A stretch of DNA of 64,000 nt from Bacteroidetes bacterium HGW-Bacteroidetes-4 (lineage in GTDB: Bacteria > Bacteroidota > Bacteroidia > Bacteroidales > SZUA-534), in the NCBI GenBank assembly GCA_002840905.1, contig PHDD01000002.1, positions 124,001 through 188,000 of the forward strand, in the 5' to 3' direction. Shown in pieces: positions 1 to 9,516 of the stretch. The notes under the pieces were generated by a model. That model saw nothing but the letters and a program-made list of their open reading frames with translations, did not search any database and was not told the DNA's origin. The translations under genes were made by a program, and so were the position numbers. The stretch's first letter is position 1; each line of letters opens with the position of its first letter.

Positions 1-659
1 TCGATGGAATTTACTGCTGCCAGTTTACGGCCTTTTTCAAAAATACCGTCGTCAACAACAGCATAATATACATTGTTGGTGTAAAGCATAAATTTATGAT
101 CGTAATCCTGATTGCTGGTATAAAAAAGCAATTCTCCATCGGGCGAAATTACAGGACTCAACTCGTCCATTTCGGAATTAAACTTTGAGCCCAAATTAAT
201 GAAAGAAACATCGAGTGGGTTTTTCACGAGTTTTTTTGCCTGATTGGCCATTTGCATCCATTGGTCACAAAGTTGCAACCACTCACTCTTTTTAGGATCT
301 AAAAGCATGCTATTTTGAATTGAAGCAATACAATTGTCGAACTGATAATTATACAAATAAGCTTTTCCTAATTCAAAAGCAAATTGAGCATTTTGTTTAA
401 ACTGCGATTCTACTTTTAGCAGGTATTTTAGCGCTTTCCATGGTTCCTGATTGCTGTTTAAATGACACAAGCCCAACCGATACGTATTTACGGTATTCAG
501 CGTATCGTATTGGTAAAGCTTTTGGTAGAGCTTTAATGCAACAGCATAGCTTTCCGATTTGAAATGATAATTGGCATCGCGCGCTTCTTTTTGAGCAAAA
601 ATGTTTATTGAAACAGCCATGATTACAATCAGCAGAAAAACTGGTTTAATATGCTTCAT
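1..659 (-). CDS. TPR/PD40 envelope protein, C-terminus outside window
   Basis: Partial gene: it starts with ATG at 659 and runs off the left edge, so about 219 N-terminal residues are visible. A hydrophobic signal peptide ends near IFAQ (about residue 21). It is followed by TPR-like helices and then, near residue 180, a PD40 (TolB-like propeller) blade with the motif SPVISPDGELLFYTS. Order and wording closely follow the next gene (713-2269), so the two look like tandem paralogues. Such proteins are usually exported in Bacteroidota, and many end in an OmpA-like peptidoglycan-binding domain; whether this one does cannot be seen. Function is not known beyond a likely periplasmic or outer-membrane scaffold role. 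Confidence 0.8.
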   Translation of the reverse strand, partial: MKHIKPVFLLIVIMAVSINIFAQKEARDANYHFKSESYAVALKLYQKLYQYDTLNTVNTYRLGLCHLNSNQEPWKALKYLLKVESQFKQNAQFAFELGKAYLYNYQFDNCIASIQNSMLLDPKKSEWLQLCDQWMQMANQAKKLVKNPLDVSFINLGSKFNSEMDELSPVISPDGELLFYTSNQDYDHKFMLYTNNVYYAVVDDGIFEKGRKLAAVNSI

Positions 660-712
660 AATATGGATTTCATTTGGTTACAATCAGCAGAATGCAACCA
701 CTTTATAATTAG

Positions 713-2269
713 TTATTGTGTCAGGTAAATGGTGCGAAAAACACCATCTGTATCGGCTGATGTTATTACCAACTCTTCAGTATGACCGCGTTCGTAACCT
801 TCAAATTTAACTTCAAGCCGATATGTCCCCGGAAACAAGGCTCCAAAAAATGCTCCTCCTTCGCTTTGAACCGGGATTTGAGCAATAATATTTCCATAAT
901 TATCGAACAGAGTGGCATAAGCCTTCAGAAAATCTTCGGAATATGGTACGGCATTGGCCGGAGTACCAATCATAACCGTTCCCATCAGGATTATTGATTG
1001 CGTTTCATCGCCAAAATTAATTTTGTAAATATCGAGTTTTCCAAAACCTTCTTTTCGGTTGGCCGATACGTAAGCCGTTTGTCCATCGGCTGTAAATGAA
1101 ATAGTGGTATTATCGAGTGGTGTATTTATGGGGAAACCAAGGTTACGCGGAGGAGTCCAGGTGTTGGTAGAATCGATATATAATGATTGAAAAATATCGT
1201 ATTCGCCAATACCGCTATGTCCTTTTGAGGCAAAATACAAGGATTTTCCATCCGGGCTCAGGCTCGGAAAATTATCGTCGAACTCGGTGTTGATGGTTGA
1301 ACCCAGATTTTGCGAAGGTCCCCACTTACCTGAAGCATCTTTTCGTGAATAATAAATATCGAGTCCACCTCTGCCTCCTCGCCGGTCGCTTACAAAAAAG
1401 ATTTTATTCCCATCGGGCGAAATACATGCGCCCATTTCAACTCCATCGGTATTCAAATCGGCAGGTAATTCTGAGCGGGTAGCAACACTAAACTTATTTC
1501 CCTTGCGATTTACCATTTTAATATCGTGGGTAAAATAATCGCCATCAGCATAAATCATAATTTTCTCGCCGTTAGCCTGCATCCCAACAACGGTTTCGTT
1601 ATCGTAAGTATTTACCGGAATTGGCTTTGCTTTTTCCCAACTTCCTTTGCGATTGTCGGAATAAAAAACATTGGCAATGTAATCTTCAAAATCATTAACA
1701 TAAGTGCTTTTAGACGTATAAACCATGGTTGAATTATCGGCTGAAATAAACGGATAATAATCGTCGTAAATGGTGTTAATGGTTGAATCGAGGCGCTCAA
1801 ACACCACATTCCGCGGATAGTTGATACGTTCCAACGCATCGTAACACATTTTGATAAGGCGATCGGATTCGGTAAGTTTATCTTCAGCCACACCAATCAT
1901 TTTAAATTCATAGAAAGCCTCAACCGCTTCGGTAAACCGGTAATTATACATGTAGGCGCGACCCAGGTAGTAATAGCTTTGAACCGGATAATTGTTATGC
2001 CCCACCACAAACTCCAGGTAGGGAATAGCCAACGATTTATCGATGGTTGTTTCGGTATAACAAATTCCAATCCGGTAATTAAGTTCAATATTTTGCTTGT
2101 CTCTTTCATAAAGTATCAGGTAATTTTCAAGCGCAAATTCATAATCGCCATCACGAAAGCTATTTTCGGCATACTTCTGGGTAAGGATGAGTTCAATATC
2201 GGTTTGTGCTTTTAAGGGCAGAAACGCAACTATAGTAAATAAAACAAAAGCAAGTGCTTTTTTCAACAT
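713..2269 (-). CDS. TPR and PD40 propeller protein, secreted
   Basis: 518 residues. A signal peptide (LKAQ, about residue 22) precedes TPR-like repeats (about 30-140). A PD40/WD40-like propeller follows (about 165-420) with clear blades such as ACISPDGNKIFFVSDRRGG and FPSLSPDGKSLYFASKG. The C-terminal 90 residues resemble a carboxypeptidase-regulatory-like beta sandwich (GTYRLEVKFEGY). No OmpA domain is present, unlike many relatives. It lies directly upstream of the partial paralogue at 1-659 in the same direction with a 53-bp gap, so co-transcription is plausible. Relatives include the PorE/PorW-neighbour type proteins of the type IX secretion and gliding apparatus, but this assignment is only by architecture. 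Likely periplasmic or outer-membrane associated. Confidence 0.8.
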   Translation of the reverse strand: MLKKALAFVLFTIVAFLPLKAQTDIELILTQKYAENSFRDGDYEFALENYLILYERDKQNIELNYRIGICYTETTIDKSLAIPYLEFVVGHNNYPVQSYYYLGRAYMYNYRFTEAVEAFYEFKMIGVAEDKLTESDRLIKMCYDALERINYPRNVVFERLDSTINTIYDDYYPFISADNSTMVYTSKSTYVNDFEDYIANVFYSDNRKGSWEKAKPIPVNTYDNETVVGMQANGEKIMIYADGDYFTHDIKMVNRKGNKFSVATRSELPADLNTDGVEMGACISPDGNKIFFVSDRRGGRGGLDIYYSRKDASGKWGPSQNLGSTINTEFDDNFPSLSPDGKSLYFASKGHSGIGEYDIFQSLYIDSTNTWTPPRNLGFPINTPLDNTTISFTADGQTAYVSANRKEGFGKLDIYKINFGDETQSIILMGTVMIGTPANAVPYSEDFLKAYATLFDNYGNIIAQIPVQSEGGAFFGALFPGTYRLEVKFEGYERGHTEELVITSADTDGVFRTIYLTQ

Positions 2270-2387
2270 AATTATTTCGTTTTCTTTAAGTTGAATTTTT
2301 CAGCTCATAAAGATATAAAATATCAGCTATTTTAACACTTTAGCCGGTAAGAACATGCCATTATTATTATTGCCGCACCAACAATGC

Positions 2388-2412
2388 AAAAAGCCACGCT
2401 AAAACGTGGCTT
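2388..2412 (-). terminator. Rho-independent terminator after dnaN
   Basis: A perfect 8-bp stem, AAGCCACG (2391-2398) with CGTGGCTT (2405-2412), has a 6-base loop and runs into a T tract on the minus strand. It lies 26 bp past the dnaN stop codon and upstream of the PD40 gene, separating the two units. Confidence 0.7.
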
Positions 2413-2438
2413 CTTAAATTTATTTGTATTTCGAATAA

Positions 2439-3566
2439 TTATCCGTTAATCATCATGGGCATTAGCAGCATCAAAACGTCTTCGTTTTCTGAATCGGTTT
2501 CAAAGGGTACTAAAATACCGGCACGTGTGGGATCAGAAAGATTCATTACCACGTCGGCACTGGCTATATTTGCAAGAATTTCGATAAGGAACAACGACTT
2601 AAAACCAATCTCCATTTCATCACCTTCGAATTGGCATTTTACGCGTTCGTGAGCTGAAATTGAAAAGTCGATATCCTGAGCTGAAACCGTTAACTGATTT
2701 GCAGTTAACGATAATTTTATCAGATTGCTTGCCTGATTGGAGAATACTGAAACCCGACGCAATGAATTGTAAAAGTCGAGTCGATCGATAACCAATTTAT
2801 TGGGATTATCTTTAGGAATAACTGCCTCGTAATTAGGGTAATTCCCTTCGACCAAACGGCAAATTAATTTGTAACCATTAAACTCAACCATGGCGTTTTT
2901 TTGATCGAACTGCAGGTTTACTGCACTTTCGTCTTTTGGTAGAATATTTTTTAAAAGACCGGCTGGTTTCTGTGGCAAAATAAACGAAGCAGAATCTTCT
3001 GATTTGACGTCGGTACGGCGGTAGCGCACCAATTTGTGTGCATCGGATGCTACAAAAGTTAAATGCTCGGGCGACAATTCCACATTAATACCGGTCATTA
3101 CCGGTCGCAATTCGTCGTCGGATGCAGCAAACAAGGTTTTACTTAAACCCAAACCCAATACTTCGGCGGTAAGCGAAACGGACTTTACATCGCCTTTCAT
3201 CTCGGGAATGGAAGGAAAATCGACACTTTGCTGACCCATGATACTGAATTTACCATTCTCGGAAACTATATCAACAGTAAGCGATTCCTTATCGATATTA
3301 AACGTTAAGGGCTGCTCCGGAAATTCCTTAAGAATGGTGGTAATCCGTTTGGCATCGATGGCAATTTCTCCCTCATCGGAGGAGCTTTCGAGCGGCACTG
3401 TGGTAATTAAAGTTGTTTCCAGATCCGAAGCTGTAACAATCAAAGCCCCGTCTTTTAGCTGAAAAAGAAAATTGTCGAGAATTGGTAAGGTGTTTTTTGA
3501 ACTGATTACACGGCTAACAGCCTGTAAATGATGCAGCATTGATGAGCTTGAAACTATAAAATTCAT
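2439..3566 (-). CDS. dnaN: DNA polymerase III sliding clamp (beta subunit)
   Basis: 375 residues, the usual length. The protein forms the ring-shaped dimer that tethers DNA polymerase III to DNA. The N-terminal domain begins MNFIVSSSSMLHHLQAVSRV and is followed by two further clamp folds; SVDFPSIPEM and LVEGNYPNYEAVIPKDN are typical family signatures, and the C-terminus LMLLMPMMING matches the conserved clamp ending. The ATG at 3566 agrees with the family start. It is flanked by a terminator downstream and a TAnnTTTG element 27 bp upstream, so it is probably transcribed alone and not beside dnaA as in many other bacteria. Confidence 0.97.
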   Translation of the reverse strand: MNFIVSSSSMLHHLQAVSRVISSKNTLPILDNFLFQLKDGALIVTASDLETTLITTVPLESSSDEGEIAIDAKRITTILKEFPEQPLTFNIDKESLTVDIVSENGKFSIMGQQSVDFPSIPEMKGDVKSVSLTAEVLGLGLSKTLFAASDDELRPVMTGINVELSPEHLTFVASDAHKLVRYRRTDVKSEDSASFILPQKPAGLLKNILPKDESAVNLQFDQKNAMVEFNGYKLICRLVEGNYPNYEAVIPKDNPNKLVIDRLDFYNSLRRVSVFSNQASNLIKLSLTANQLTVSAQDIDFSISAHERVKCQFEGDEMEIGFKSLFLIEILANIASADVVMNLSDPTRAGILVPFETDSENEDVLMLLMPMMING

Positions 3567-3592
3567 ATCTGTTTGTTTTTTTATCGAGTAAC

Positions 3593-3600
3593 CAAAAATA
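3593..3600 (-). promoter_or_regulatory. Candidate -7 element for dnaN
   Basis: The minus strand reads TATTTTTG, matching the Bacteroidota -7 consensus TAnnTTTG, 27 bp before the dnaN ATG. No good TTTG -33 element is seen at the expected distance, so support is limited to the -7 match and position. Confidence 0.35.
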
Positions 3601-3633
3601 TTAAAAATTAAATTAAATTAGGGATTTATATGC

Positions 3634-4629
3634 TCATTCTTTTAAGAAACTTTGCAAACTCCGTAAAATGGGGTCAAATTCGTAATATTGACCAATAAAC
3701 AATTCACCCTCTCCCGTTTGCAAATAAAAAAAATCCGGATCAATCTTCAATTTCTGTCCAAAGCTATCGGTTTTTCCCTGTCCCGGTTTTTCATAAAAAA
3801 CAAAGTGTTGTTTTTGACCCGCTGTAGTTTCAACCATCAGTCGGCAAAAAGGTTCATTACGTAAAACTACGTTGAGTTCATTTTCAGTTTGCCGGTTTAT
3901 TTTTGCATAATACTTTTTAAAACGAAATTCATTAAGGAACATTTCTGTTTCGAGGGTATCAAAGCCAACAACCGGTTGCTGCTTCAAAAGATTATACAAA
4001 ACAATCGCTCTTTTTTTGTACACTATTTTAAACGAATTTTCCGGCTCGTTCGGGTATTGAACGGTAAGCGAAGAAATCTGTTTTAAATCGTAATTAAAAA
4101 CCTGTTGTCCTTTCCAATAAGCTTCGTTAACCGAAAAACGCGAAGAAAATTCACTGCTAAAGTCTGGCAATTCTACCCAAAAGGGTTCATTAACATCAGA
4201 GGCCATCAGGTATGTTACTTTATTGTTTGAATAGGTACTACCTACAAAAAAACTACTAAGCTTTTTACCCTTTGACAAAAGTTCAACCTTAACCCCCTGT
4301 GTTTGCAATTGAATGGCTATGGAATCCTTAACCCTAAGTGAAACCGGTGACTTAATCACAAATTGTTTTAAAGTAGATAACAGCAAATCTACCCGATTGG
4401 TTTCTGTTATAAACTCCTCGTTTACCAGCCAACCGTTTGAACTGCGTTCTAAAATCATCTGACAGGTTTCGCTATCGTGTAAAACAATTTTATCAACAAG
4501 AGCCGTATCAAGCTTTGTAAAATTATGCAAATTATAGTTCTTGTTTTCAATAGAATGCCGGAGAACTAAAAACAAAGCCAAAAGAGACAAAACGAAAACA
4601 GCAATTATTTGTATGATTCTATTATTCAT
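3634..4629 (-). CDS. DUF4340-type protein of the gld ABC cluster
   Basis: 331 residues with one N-terminal membrane segment (about 7-24) and a long extracytoplasmic part. The sequence resembles DUF4340 proteins, which often sit beside gldG-like ABC transporter genes: a beta-rich region with the segment VDLLLSTLKQFVIKSPVS and a later repeat-like half (VGFDTLETEMFLNEFRFKKYYAK). It lies 25 bp after gldG in the same direction, so it is probably the third gene of a gldF-gldG-DUF4340 operon. A role as an accessory of the Gld ABC complex is inferred from position only. Family assignment is moderate because DUF4340 is weakly conserved. Confidence 0.65.
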   Translation of the reverse strand: MNNRIIQIIAVFVLSLLALFLVLRHSIENKNYNLHNFTKLDTALVDKIVLHDSETCQMILERSSNGWLVNEEFITETNRVDLLLSTLKQFVIKSPVSLRVKDSIAIQLQTQGVKVELLSKGKKLSSFFVGSTYSNNKVTYLMASDVNEPFWVELPDFSSEFSSRFSVNEAYWKGQQVFNYDLKQISSLTVQYPNEPENSFKIVYKKRAIVLYNLLKQQPVVGFDTLETEMFLNEFRFKKYYAKINRQTENELNVVLRNEPFCRLMVETTAGQKQHFVFYEKPGQGKTDSFGQKLKIDPDFFYLQTGEGELFIGQYYEFDPILRSLQSFLKE

Positions 4630-4654
4630 GCCTTTAAAAACAAAAGCTTTTCAT

Positions 4655-6382
4655 TTATACTCCCTGAGCGTATTTTCTTTTCCGATAATAATTATAAGCT
4701 ATACCCAGCAAAACAATCAGCAAAACAGGCAATAACAGGTTTATTGATTGCCAGAATAATCGCTCCCGGGTAATTTTTAGTTTATCAAGCATCCTCAACT
4801 TGTATTCTTTTGAGCGCGCATCCATTAATCCTTCCAAATCGCACAAATAATTGATGCAGTTGAGTATAAATTCTTTGTTGGCAAAAGTTTGCCGGGTAAA
4901 ACGGTCGAAGCCCAAAGGCAATGCTTCCTGTTTATTTCCGTTTCGCTGGCTGTAATTGCGAATGATATCGCCATCGGAAATAACTATCATTTTTGTTGCC
5001 TGGCTTAAGGTTATCGGTTTATTTCCATAAACGGATGCATCGAAAGGAAGTACCCGATTGGCAAAAACCGACTGAAAAGTTCCCTCGAGTAAAACGCCGG
5101 TTGGCAAAAACGAACTGGTAAATCGGTCCGGATCCTGACGTTCGCTAATCATTGATAAATCGATAAGTGCAGGAACGCTTACCTGCCGGCTGTACTTCGA
5201 TGAAGTAAGCAAAATTTCTTTTTTAATATTTCCATCGTTCCCAACCGTATCTATTGCATTGGCAAATTCTGATTTTACCACATCAAGGTTTTTCGAAATG
5301 GGGTGAGCACTCACGGGATTCATTAAAGGATAATAAACCCAGGGTGCAGGTGCAAATTGGGGCTGTTGACCGGCCAAAGCTGTATTTACCGGAATGGTGG
5401 CACATTGCAAATCCTGTATCAGGTTGTAATTAATGCGTATCCCGTATGTAAACAACATATCGTCGAGATTCAATTCGCGGTTCAAAGCCAGGGTTGAACG
5501 GGTATAAGCCAAACTGTCGGTATTTACATCCACCTGATCGATAAGCCATAAAACTGAACCTCCATTCATGATAAACTGGTCGATAAGAAACTTATTCTTT
5601 TCAGAAAAAGCTTTTTGTGGTTTGGCTATCACAATTAACTTGAAATTGTTGTTCCCCAACGAATCAATTAAACTGTACGGATACTCATTTATCCGCATAC
5701 GATACACCTCATAAAAATCGGATAGTGTGGTTCCAATGTCTTCTACCTCGGTGAGCGACAGCATTCCATAGTCGTCGATAAAGGCAACTTTTGGAGCCGA
5801 CTCCGTAGTAAGTTTATGCATGGCATAAGCCAACTCGTACTCCAATGCCTGAATGGAAGAATTAAGGTTTCCTTCGGGCGAATAGCCTGCATAATTTTTT
5901 AACACATTAACAGCAACTTCTTTTCCCTGATATGACATTAACATTCCCGGAAAAATTATCTTCTGAGAGTTGCTTCCGTCTTTTTCTTTAACCTGTAAAT
6001 TAGTTGGTTGCAAACCTTTTTCGTACAAATACTTAAAAAGCTCATTCCTGGCTTTTGGGTCGGAATTTTCTGAAGGATCGATAAATTCGTACTGAATGTT
6101 GTCTTTTCCATACACCCTGAATTCGTCCAATATTTCGCGCATGGCATGTTGAAGTCGCTTAAAACCCGCAGGCATTTCACCATCAAGGTAAATCCGAAAG
6201 TAAATAATATCGTCGATGGATTTTAATTCCTGTTTGGTATGTTCCGACAGGGTAAAGCGTTTATCGGCAGTTAAATCGATGCGTGTAAAAACAAATTGTG
6301 CGATAAACCATACCAGCAGAATAAAAGCTACTGCAATAATTAACTGAAAATAACTCTCTTTTTTATAAGTGCTTAACTGCAT
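4655..6382 (-). CDS. gldG: Gliding-associated ABC transporter substrate-binding protein GldG
   Basis: 575 residues. An N-terminal membrane helix (about 12-34) is followed by the GldG/ABC-2 auxiliary motif RIDLTADKRFTLSEHTK. A large periplasmic region follows, including the GGSVLWLIDQVDV segment of the ABC_transp_aux domain. A second helix lies at the C-terminus (about 545-565), followed by a basic tail (YYRKRKYAQGV). Length and topology fit GldG. With GldF and the ATPase GldA it forms an ABC complex required for gliding in Flavobacterium johnsoniae; in non-gliding Bacteroidota the complex persists with less clear function. The gap to gldF is 16 bp. No gldA-like ATPase gene is adjacent. Confidence 0.9.
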   Translation of the reverse strand: MQLSTYKKESYFQLIIAVAFILLVWFIAQFVFTRIDLTADKRFTLSEHTKQELKSIDDIIYFRIYLDGEMPAGFKRLQHAMREILDEFRVYGKDNIQYEFIDPSENSDPKARNELFKYLYEKGLQPTNLQVKEKDGSNSQKIIFPGMLMSYQGKEVAVNVLKNYAGYSPEGNLNSSIQALEYELAYAMHKLTTESAPKVAFIDDYGMLSLTEVEDIGTTLSDFYEVYRMRINEYPYSLIDSLGNNNFKLIVIAKPQKAFSEKNKFLIDQFIMNGGSVLWLIDQVDVNTDSLAYTRSTLALNRELNLDDMLFTYGIRINYNLIQDLQCATIPVNTALAGQQPQFAPAPWVYYPLMNPVSAHPISKNLDVVKSEFANAIDTVGNDGNIKKEILLTSSKYSRQVSVPALIDLSMISERQDPDRFTSSFLPTGVLLEGTFQSVFANRVLPFDASVYGNKPITLSQATKMIVISDGDIIRNYSQRNGNKQEALPLGFDRFTRQTFANKEFILNCINYLCDLEGLMDARSKEYKLRMLDKLKITRERLFWQSINLLLPVLLIVLLGIAYNYYRKRKYAQGV

Positions 6383-6398
6383 AAATTCTGTTTTTGTT

Positions 6399-7130
6399 TT
6401 ACCAGTTACGGCTTTGTAGCTTAAATCGCGTCAGGGATACAAACAGCGCAATCAAAGCCAAAAAGTAAACCACATCGCGGGTGTCAATCACTCCCCGGCT
6501 CATGGAACGGTAATGCCGGTAAATACTCAATTCCTGAAGAAAAAATTCACCACTCCGGTTGGCCAGCAAAGTACTCGCCGCATCGAAACCATAAAAAAAC
6601 AAAACAACCAGAACCATACTTAGAATAAAGGCTGCAATGGTATTATCAGTAAGCGATGAGCAAAACAGGCCAATGGCAGAAAAAACAGCCGCTAAAAAAA
6701 ACAATCCCAGATACGAACCCCAGGTTCCGCCAACATCCATTGTACCAACGGGGTTCCCCAGCCGGTAAACCGAAAAAAAGTAAATAAAAGTGGGTAGCAA
6801 AGCGATTACTGCTATGGTAAGAGCGGCCAGATATTTTCCCGTAACAATAGCCAAATCGCTAATGGGGCGGGTCATCAACAATTCAATGGTTCCCGATTTT
6901 TTTTCGTCGGCAAACAAACGCATGGTAATTGACGGAATCAGAAACATAAAAACCCAGGGAGCCAGTGCAAAAAAGGTATCCATGTCGGCATAGCCATAAT
7001 CGAGCACGTTGTTAGCTCCTGGAATGACCCACATAAAAAGCCCCGTTGCCAGCAAAAATACCGCAATAACAATGTAGCCGGTTAATGAGCTAAAAAATCC
7101 TGCAATTTCTTTCCTGAATAGTGCAATCAT
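6399..7130 (-). CDS. gldF: Gliding-associated ABC transporter permease GldF
   Basis: 243 residues with six predicted membrane helices and typical ABC-2 permease features: the start MIALFRKEIAGFFSSLTGYI, the cytoplasmic loop RLFADEKKSGTIELLMTRPI, and the C-terminal RDVVYFLALIALFVSLTRF. This matches GldF, the membrane permease of the GldAFG transporter. It is the first gene of the gldF-gldG-DUF4340 unit. The missing ATPase must be encoded elsewhere, which is common for gldA. The ATG at 7130 gives the expected hydrophilic start followed by helix 1. Confidence 0.9.
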   Translation of the reverse strand: MIALFRKEIAGFFSSLTGYIVIAVFLLATGLFMWVIPGANNVLDYGYADMDTFFALAPWVFMFLIPSITMRLFADEKKSGTIELLMTRPISDLAIVTGKYLAALTIAVIALLPTFIYFFSVYRLGNPVGTMDVGGTWGSYLGLFFLAAVFSAIGLFCSSLTDNTIAAFILSMVLVVLFFYGFDAASTLLANRSGEFFLQELSIYRHYRSMSRGVIDTRDVVYFLALIALFVSLTRFKLQSRNW

Positions 7131-7155
7131 AGTTTACGCTGTTTTTTTGAGAGCA

Positions 7156-7163
7156 CAAAAATA
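7156..7163 (-). promoter_or_regulatory. Candidate -7 element for gldFG
   Basis: The minus strand reads TATTTTTG, matching TAnnTTTG, 26 bp before the gldF start. A TTTG lies closer than the usual -33 distance, so only the -7 part is supported. Confidence 0.35.
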
Positions 7164-7253
7164 ATGGTTTTTACCAAACCGCTCTCATTTTGTAATTATA
7201 GGATCCTGCAAAGGTTTAATTGCTTGCAAAAAAGCAGGTTTTAATTCGAACTA

Positions 7254-9494
7254 TTAAACCCGAACACCCATAACGATGATATCGTCAATCTGATCAATCT
7301 CGCCACGCCACTGGTCGATGGTGGTATTGAGAATCTCGCGCTGCTCTTCCATCGATTTGTCCTGAATACTCAACAGCAATTCTTTAAAGGGCTTCGATTT
7401 GAATTTACCCCCGGTTGGGCCGCCAAACTGGTCGGCATAACCATCAGAAAAAATGTAAAAAGTATCGCCGGGTTGGAGTTCAATTTCGTTATTGGTAAAA
7501 CTTTCTTTCTCGCGAATATATATTCCAATAGGCATTTTATCGGCTTTAACTTCAATAAGTTCACCATTACGGAAGAGCAGCAGTGGATTATAAGCGCCGG
7601 CGTATTGTAGTTTATTGGCTTCAAAATCAATTACACACAAGGCAATATCCATTCCGTCTTTGGCTTCGCCTTCTTTTCCGGTTTGTCCCAAGGTACGTTT
7701 CACCTGGCTGCGCAAATCGTTCAGAATAAGATGCGGCTGAACCGTATTGTTTTTATTTACAATCTCGTTAAGGAACGAAACGCCCAGCATACTCATAAAT
7801 GCCCCCGGAACCCCATGACCGGTACAATCGGCAGCAGCCACAATAACTTTGTTTCCTACTTTATTCATCCAGTAATAGTCGCCACTAACAATATCGCGGG
7901 GGCGGAAAAGAATAAAATGTTCGCGTAGAATCTCAGTGGCAAATTCGGGCGCCGGTAAAATTGCGGTCTGAATTCGCTTGGCGTATTTTATGCTGTCGGT
8001 AATTTCTTCTTTTTGTTTTTCAATTTCTGTTTTCTGTTCTTCGAGCAACAGGTTGTCGCGCATTTTACGCTTGTAGCTTCGGAAAACCTGTACCGAAAAG
8101 CCGGAAACTACCAGCAGGCCAATCAGGATAAACGTACGAACCAGGCGGTCGCGTTTTTGTTTTTGCTGGTATTCGAGGTCTTTTTGCGCCTGAATAAATT
8201 CCTGTTCTTTTTGCTGTTTGTCGAATTCGTATTGCATACTCATTTGGGTAAGTAACTCCACATTCTCGTCGCTTTGAATGGTGTCGTTTATTTCCTTGAA
8301 TCGCAAAAAGCTCTTATAAGCCTTTTTGTAATCACCTACTGCAGCATAAGCTTTACTCAATTGCTCGTTGATCGATTTAAGATTTACCAGCGATTCAATT
8401 TCTTCAGCCATCTTTTTTGCTTTAAGCAGGTATGAAATAGCTTTGGGATAATTCTTTCGGTTAAGTGAAACTTCGCCCATGCCCTGATAAGACAAAATTT
8501 GCTCTTCAATTTCGGACAATTCCCTGAGGTTTATCTTTAAACTACGATTGTAGTATTCAATGGATTTATCAAACAATGCTTCACGCTCGTTTTGTGGCAC
8601 ATAATCCGATTTGCGCAGGTAAGTCTGTCCAAAAAGATTATAAATACCAATTACTCCGCGCAAATCGTTTTGCTCCAGATAAATATCCAGGGCATTCTGA
8701 TAAACCATCATGGCTGAGTCGAACTGTTTGCGTTCATCGTAAATACCTCCCAGGTTCCGATAGGTATCAGCTATTATTGATTTGGCTTCGATTTCGGTGG
8801 CCAAACTGTTGGCTTTTTTATACGATTCCATGGCCCTATCGAATTTTTTCTGATCCTCATAAATTCCTCCAATGTTGGCATAAATAGTTGCCACCATATC
8901 CAAATAGCCCAGCTCCTCGTTAAGCGCCATGCTTAAATAGTAGTTCTCGAGGGCCTTTTCGTAATTGTACAGGTTATAAAAAGCTGCTCCTATGTTATTA
9001 TAGCAATAGGCCATATCCTTTTTATTATCGAGCTGTTTTAGCAGGTGTAAGCTTTCGGTATAATGAGAAATAGCTTTACTGTAATCGGCCTGAATATGAC
9101 TTACCAAACCCATCAGCATCTCAAATTTCGAGGAGTTTTCGGGAAACATATGGTTCACCTTCCTACTCTTTTCGTAATAATAAGCGATGCTATCGAAGGC
9201 GTACTGATAATAAAAGCATTTTCCCAAATTATAGTAAGAATCAGACAGTCCTTTTACGAACAGGTTTTTCTCCGACAACCGGACTGCAGTGCATGCATAT
9301 TCATGTGCCTTTTCTAAATCTTCATTTAAAAAGGCATCTGAAAGTTGGTTCAATACGTTAACTTTTATTGTATCTTCTGTTGCATTGCTTAGCTGACCTA
9401 ACAAGTCGTACACCTCAGAACGGTGTTCGTTTTGTGAAAACCCGGGGCTTACCGTAAAAATCAATAATAAAATTAGTATTGCCTTAACGTTCAT
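7254..9494 (-). CDS. TPR sensor with SpoIIE/RsbU-type protein phosphatase domain
   Basis: 746 residues. A signal peptide (VSPGFSQ) and about nine TPR repeats (35-420) would lie in the periplasm. A coiled stretch rich in Q and K and a membrane helix (about 452-470) come next, then a cytoplasmic coiled coil (EEQKTEIEKQKEEITDSIKYAKRIQ). The C-terminal PP2C-like SpoIIE domain (about 515-745) has AADCTGHGVPGAFMSMLG, DGMDIALCVID and FSDGYADQFGG, including the metal-binding aspartates. Such proteins dephosphorylate an anti-sigma-factor antagonist or similar partner in response to a signal sensed outside. No anti-sigma or STAS gene is adjacent, so the partner is unknown. Probably monocistronic. Confidence 0.88.
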   Translation of the reverse strand: MNVKAILILLLIFTVSPGFSQNEHRSEVYDLLGQLSNATEDTIKVNVLNQLSDAFLNEDLEKAHEYACTAVRLSEKNLFVKGLSDSYYNLGKCFYYQYAFDSIAYYYEKSRKVNHMFPENSSKFEMLMGLVSHIQADYSKAISHYTESLHLLKQLDNKKDMAYCYNNIGAAFYNLYNYEKALENYYLSMALNEELGYLDMVATIYANIGGIYEDQKKFDRAMESYKKANSLATEIEAKSIIADTYRNLGGIYDERKQFDSAMMVYQNALDIYLEQNDLRGVIGIYNLFGQTYLRKSDYVPQNEREALFDKSIEYYNRSLKINLRELSEIEEQILSYQGMGEVSLNRKNYPKAISYLLKAKKMAEEIESLVNLKSINEQLSKAYAAVGDYKKAYKSFLRFKEINDTIQSDENVELLTQMSMQYEFDKQQKEQEFIQAQKDLEYQQKQKRDRLVRTFILIGLLVVSGFSVQVFRSYKRKMRDNLLLEEQKTEIEKQKEEITDSIKYAKRIQTAILPAPEFATEILREHFILFRPRDIVSGDYYWMNKVGNKVIVAAADCTGHGVPGAFMSMLGVSFLNEIVNKNNTVQPHLILNDLRSQVKRTLGQTGKEGEAKDGMDIALCVIDFEANKLQYAGAYNPLLLFRNGELIEVKADKMPIGIYIREKESFTNNEIELQPGDTFYIFSDGYADQFGGPTGGKFKSKPFKELLLSIQDKSMEEQREILNTTIDQWRGEIDQIDDIIVMGVRV

Positions 9495-9516
9495 GGTTTT
9501 ATTATTTATGCCAACT

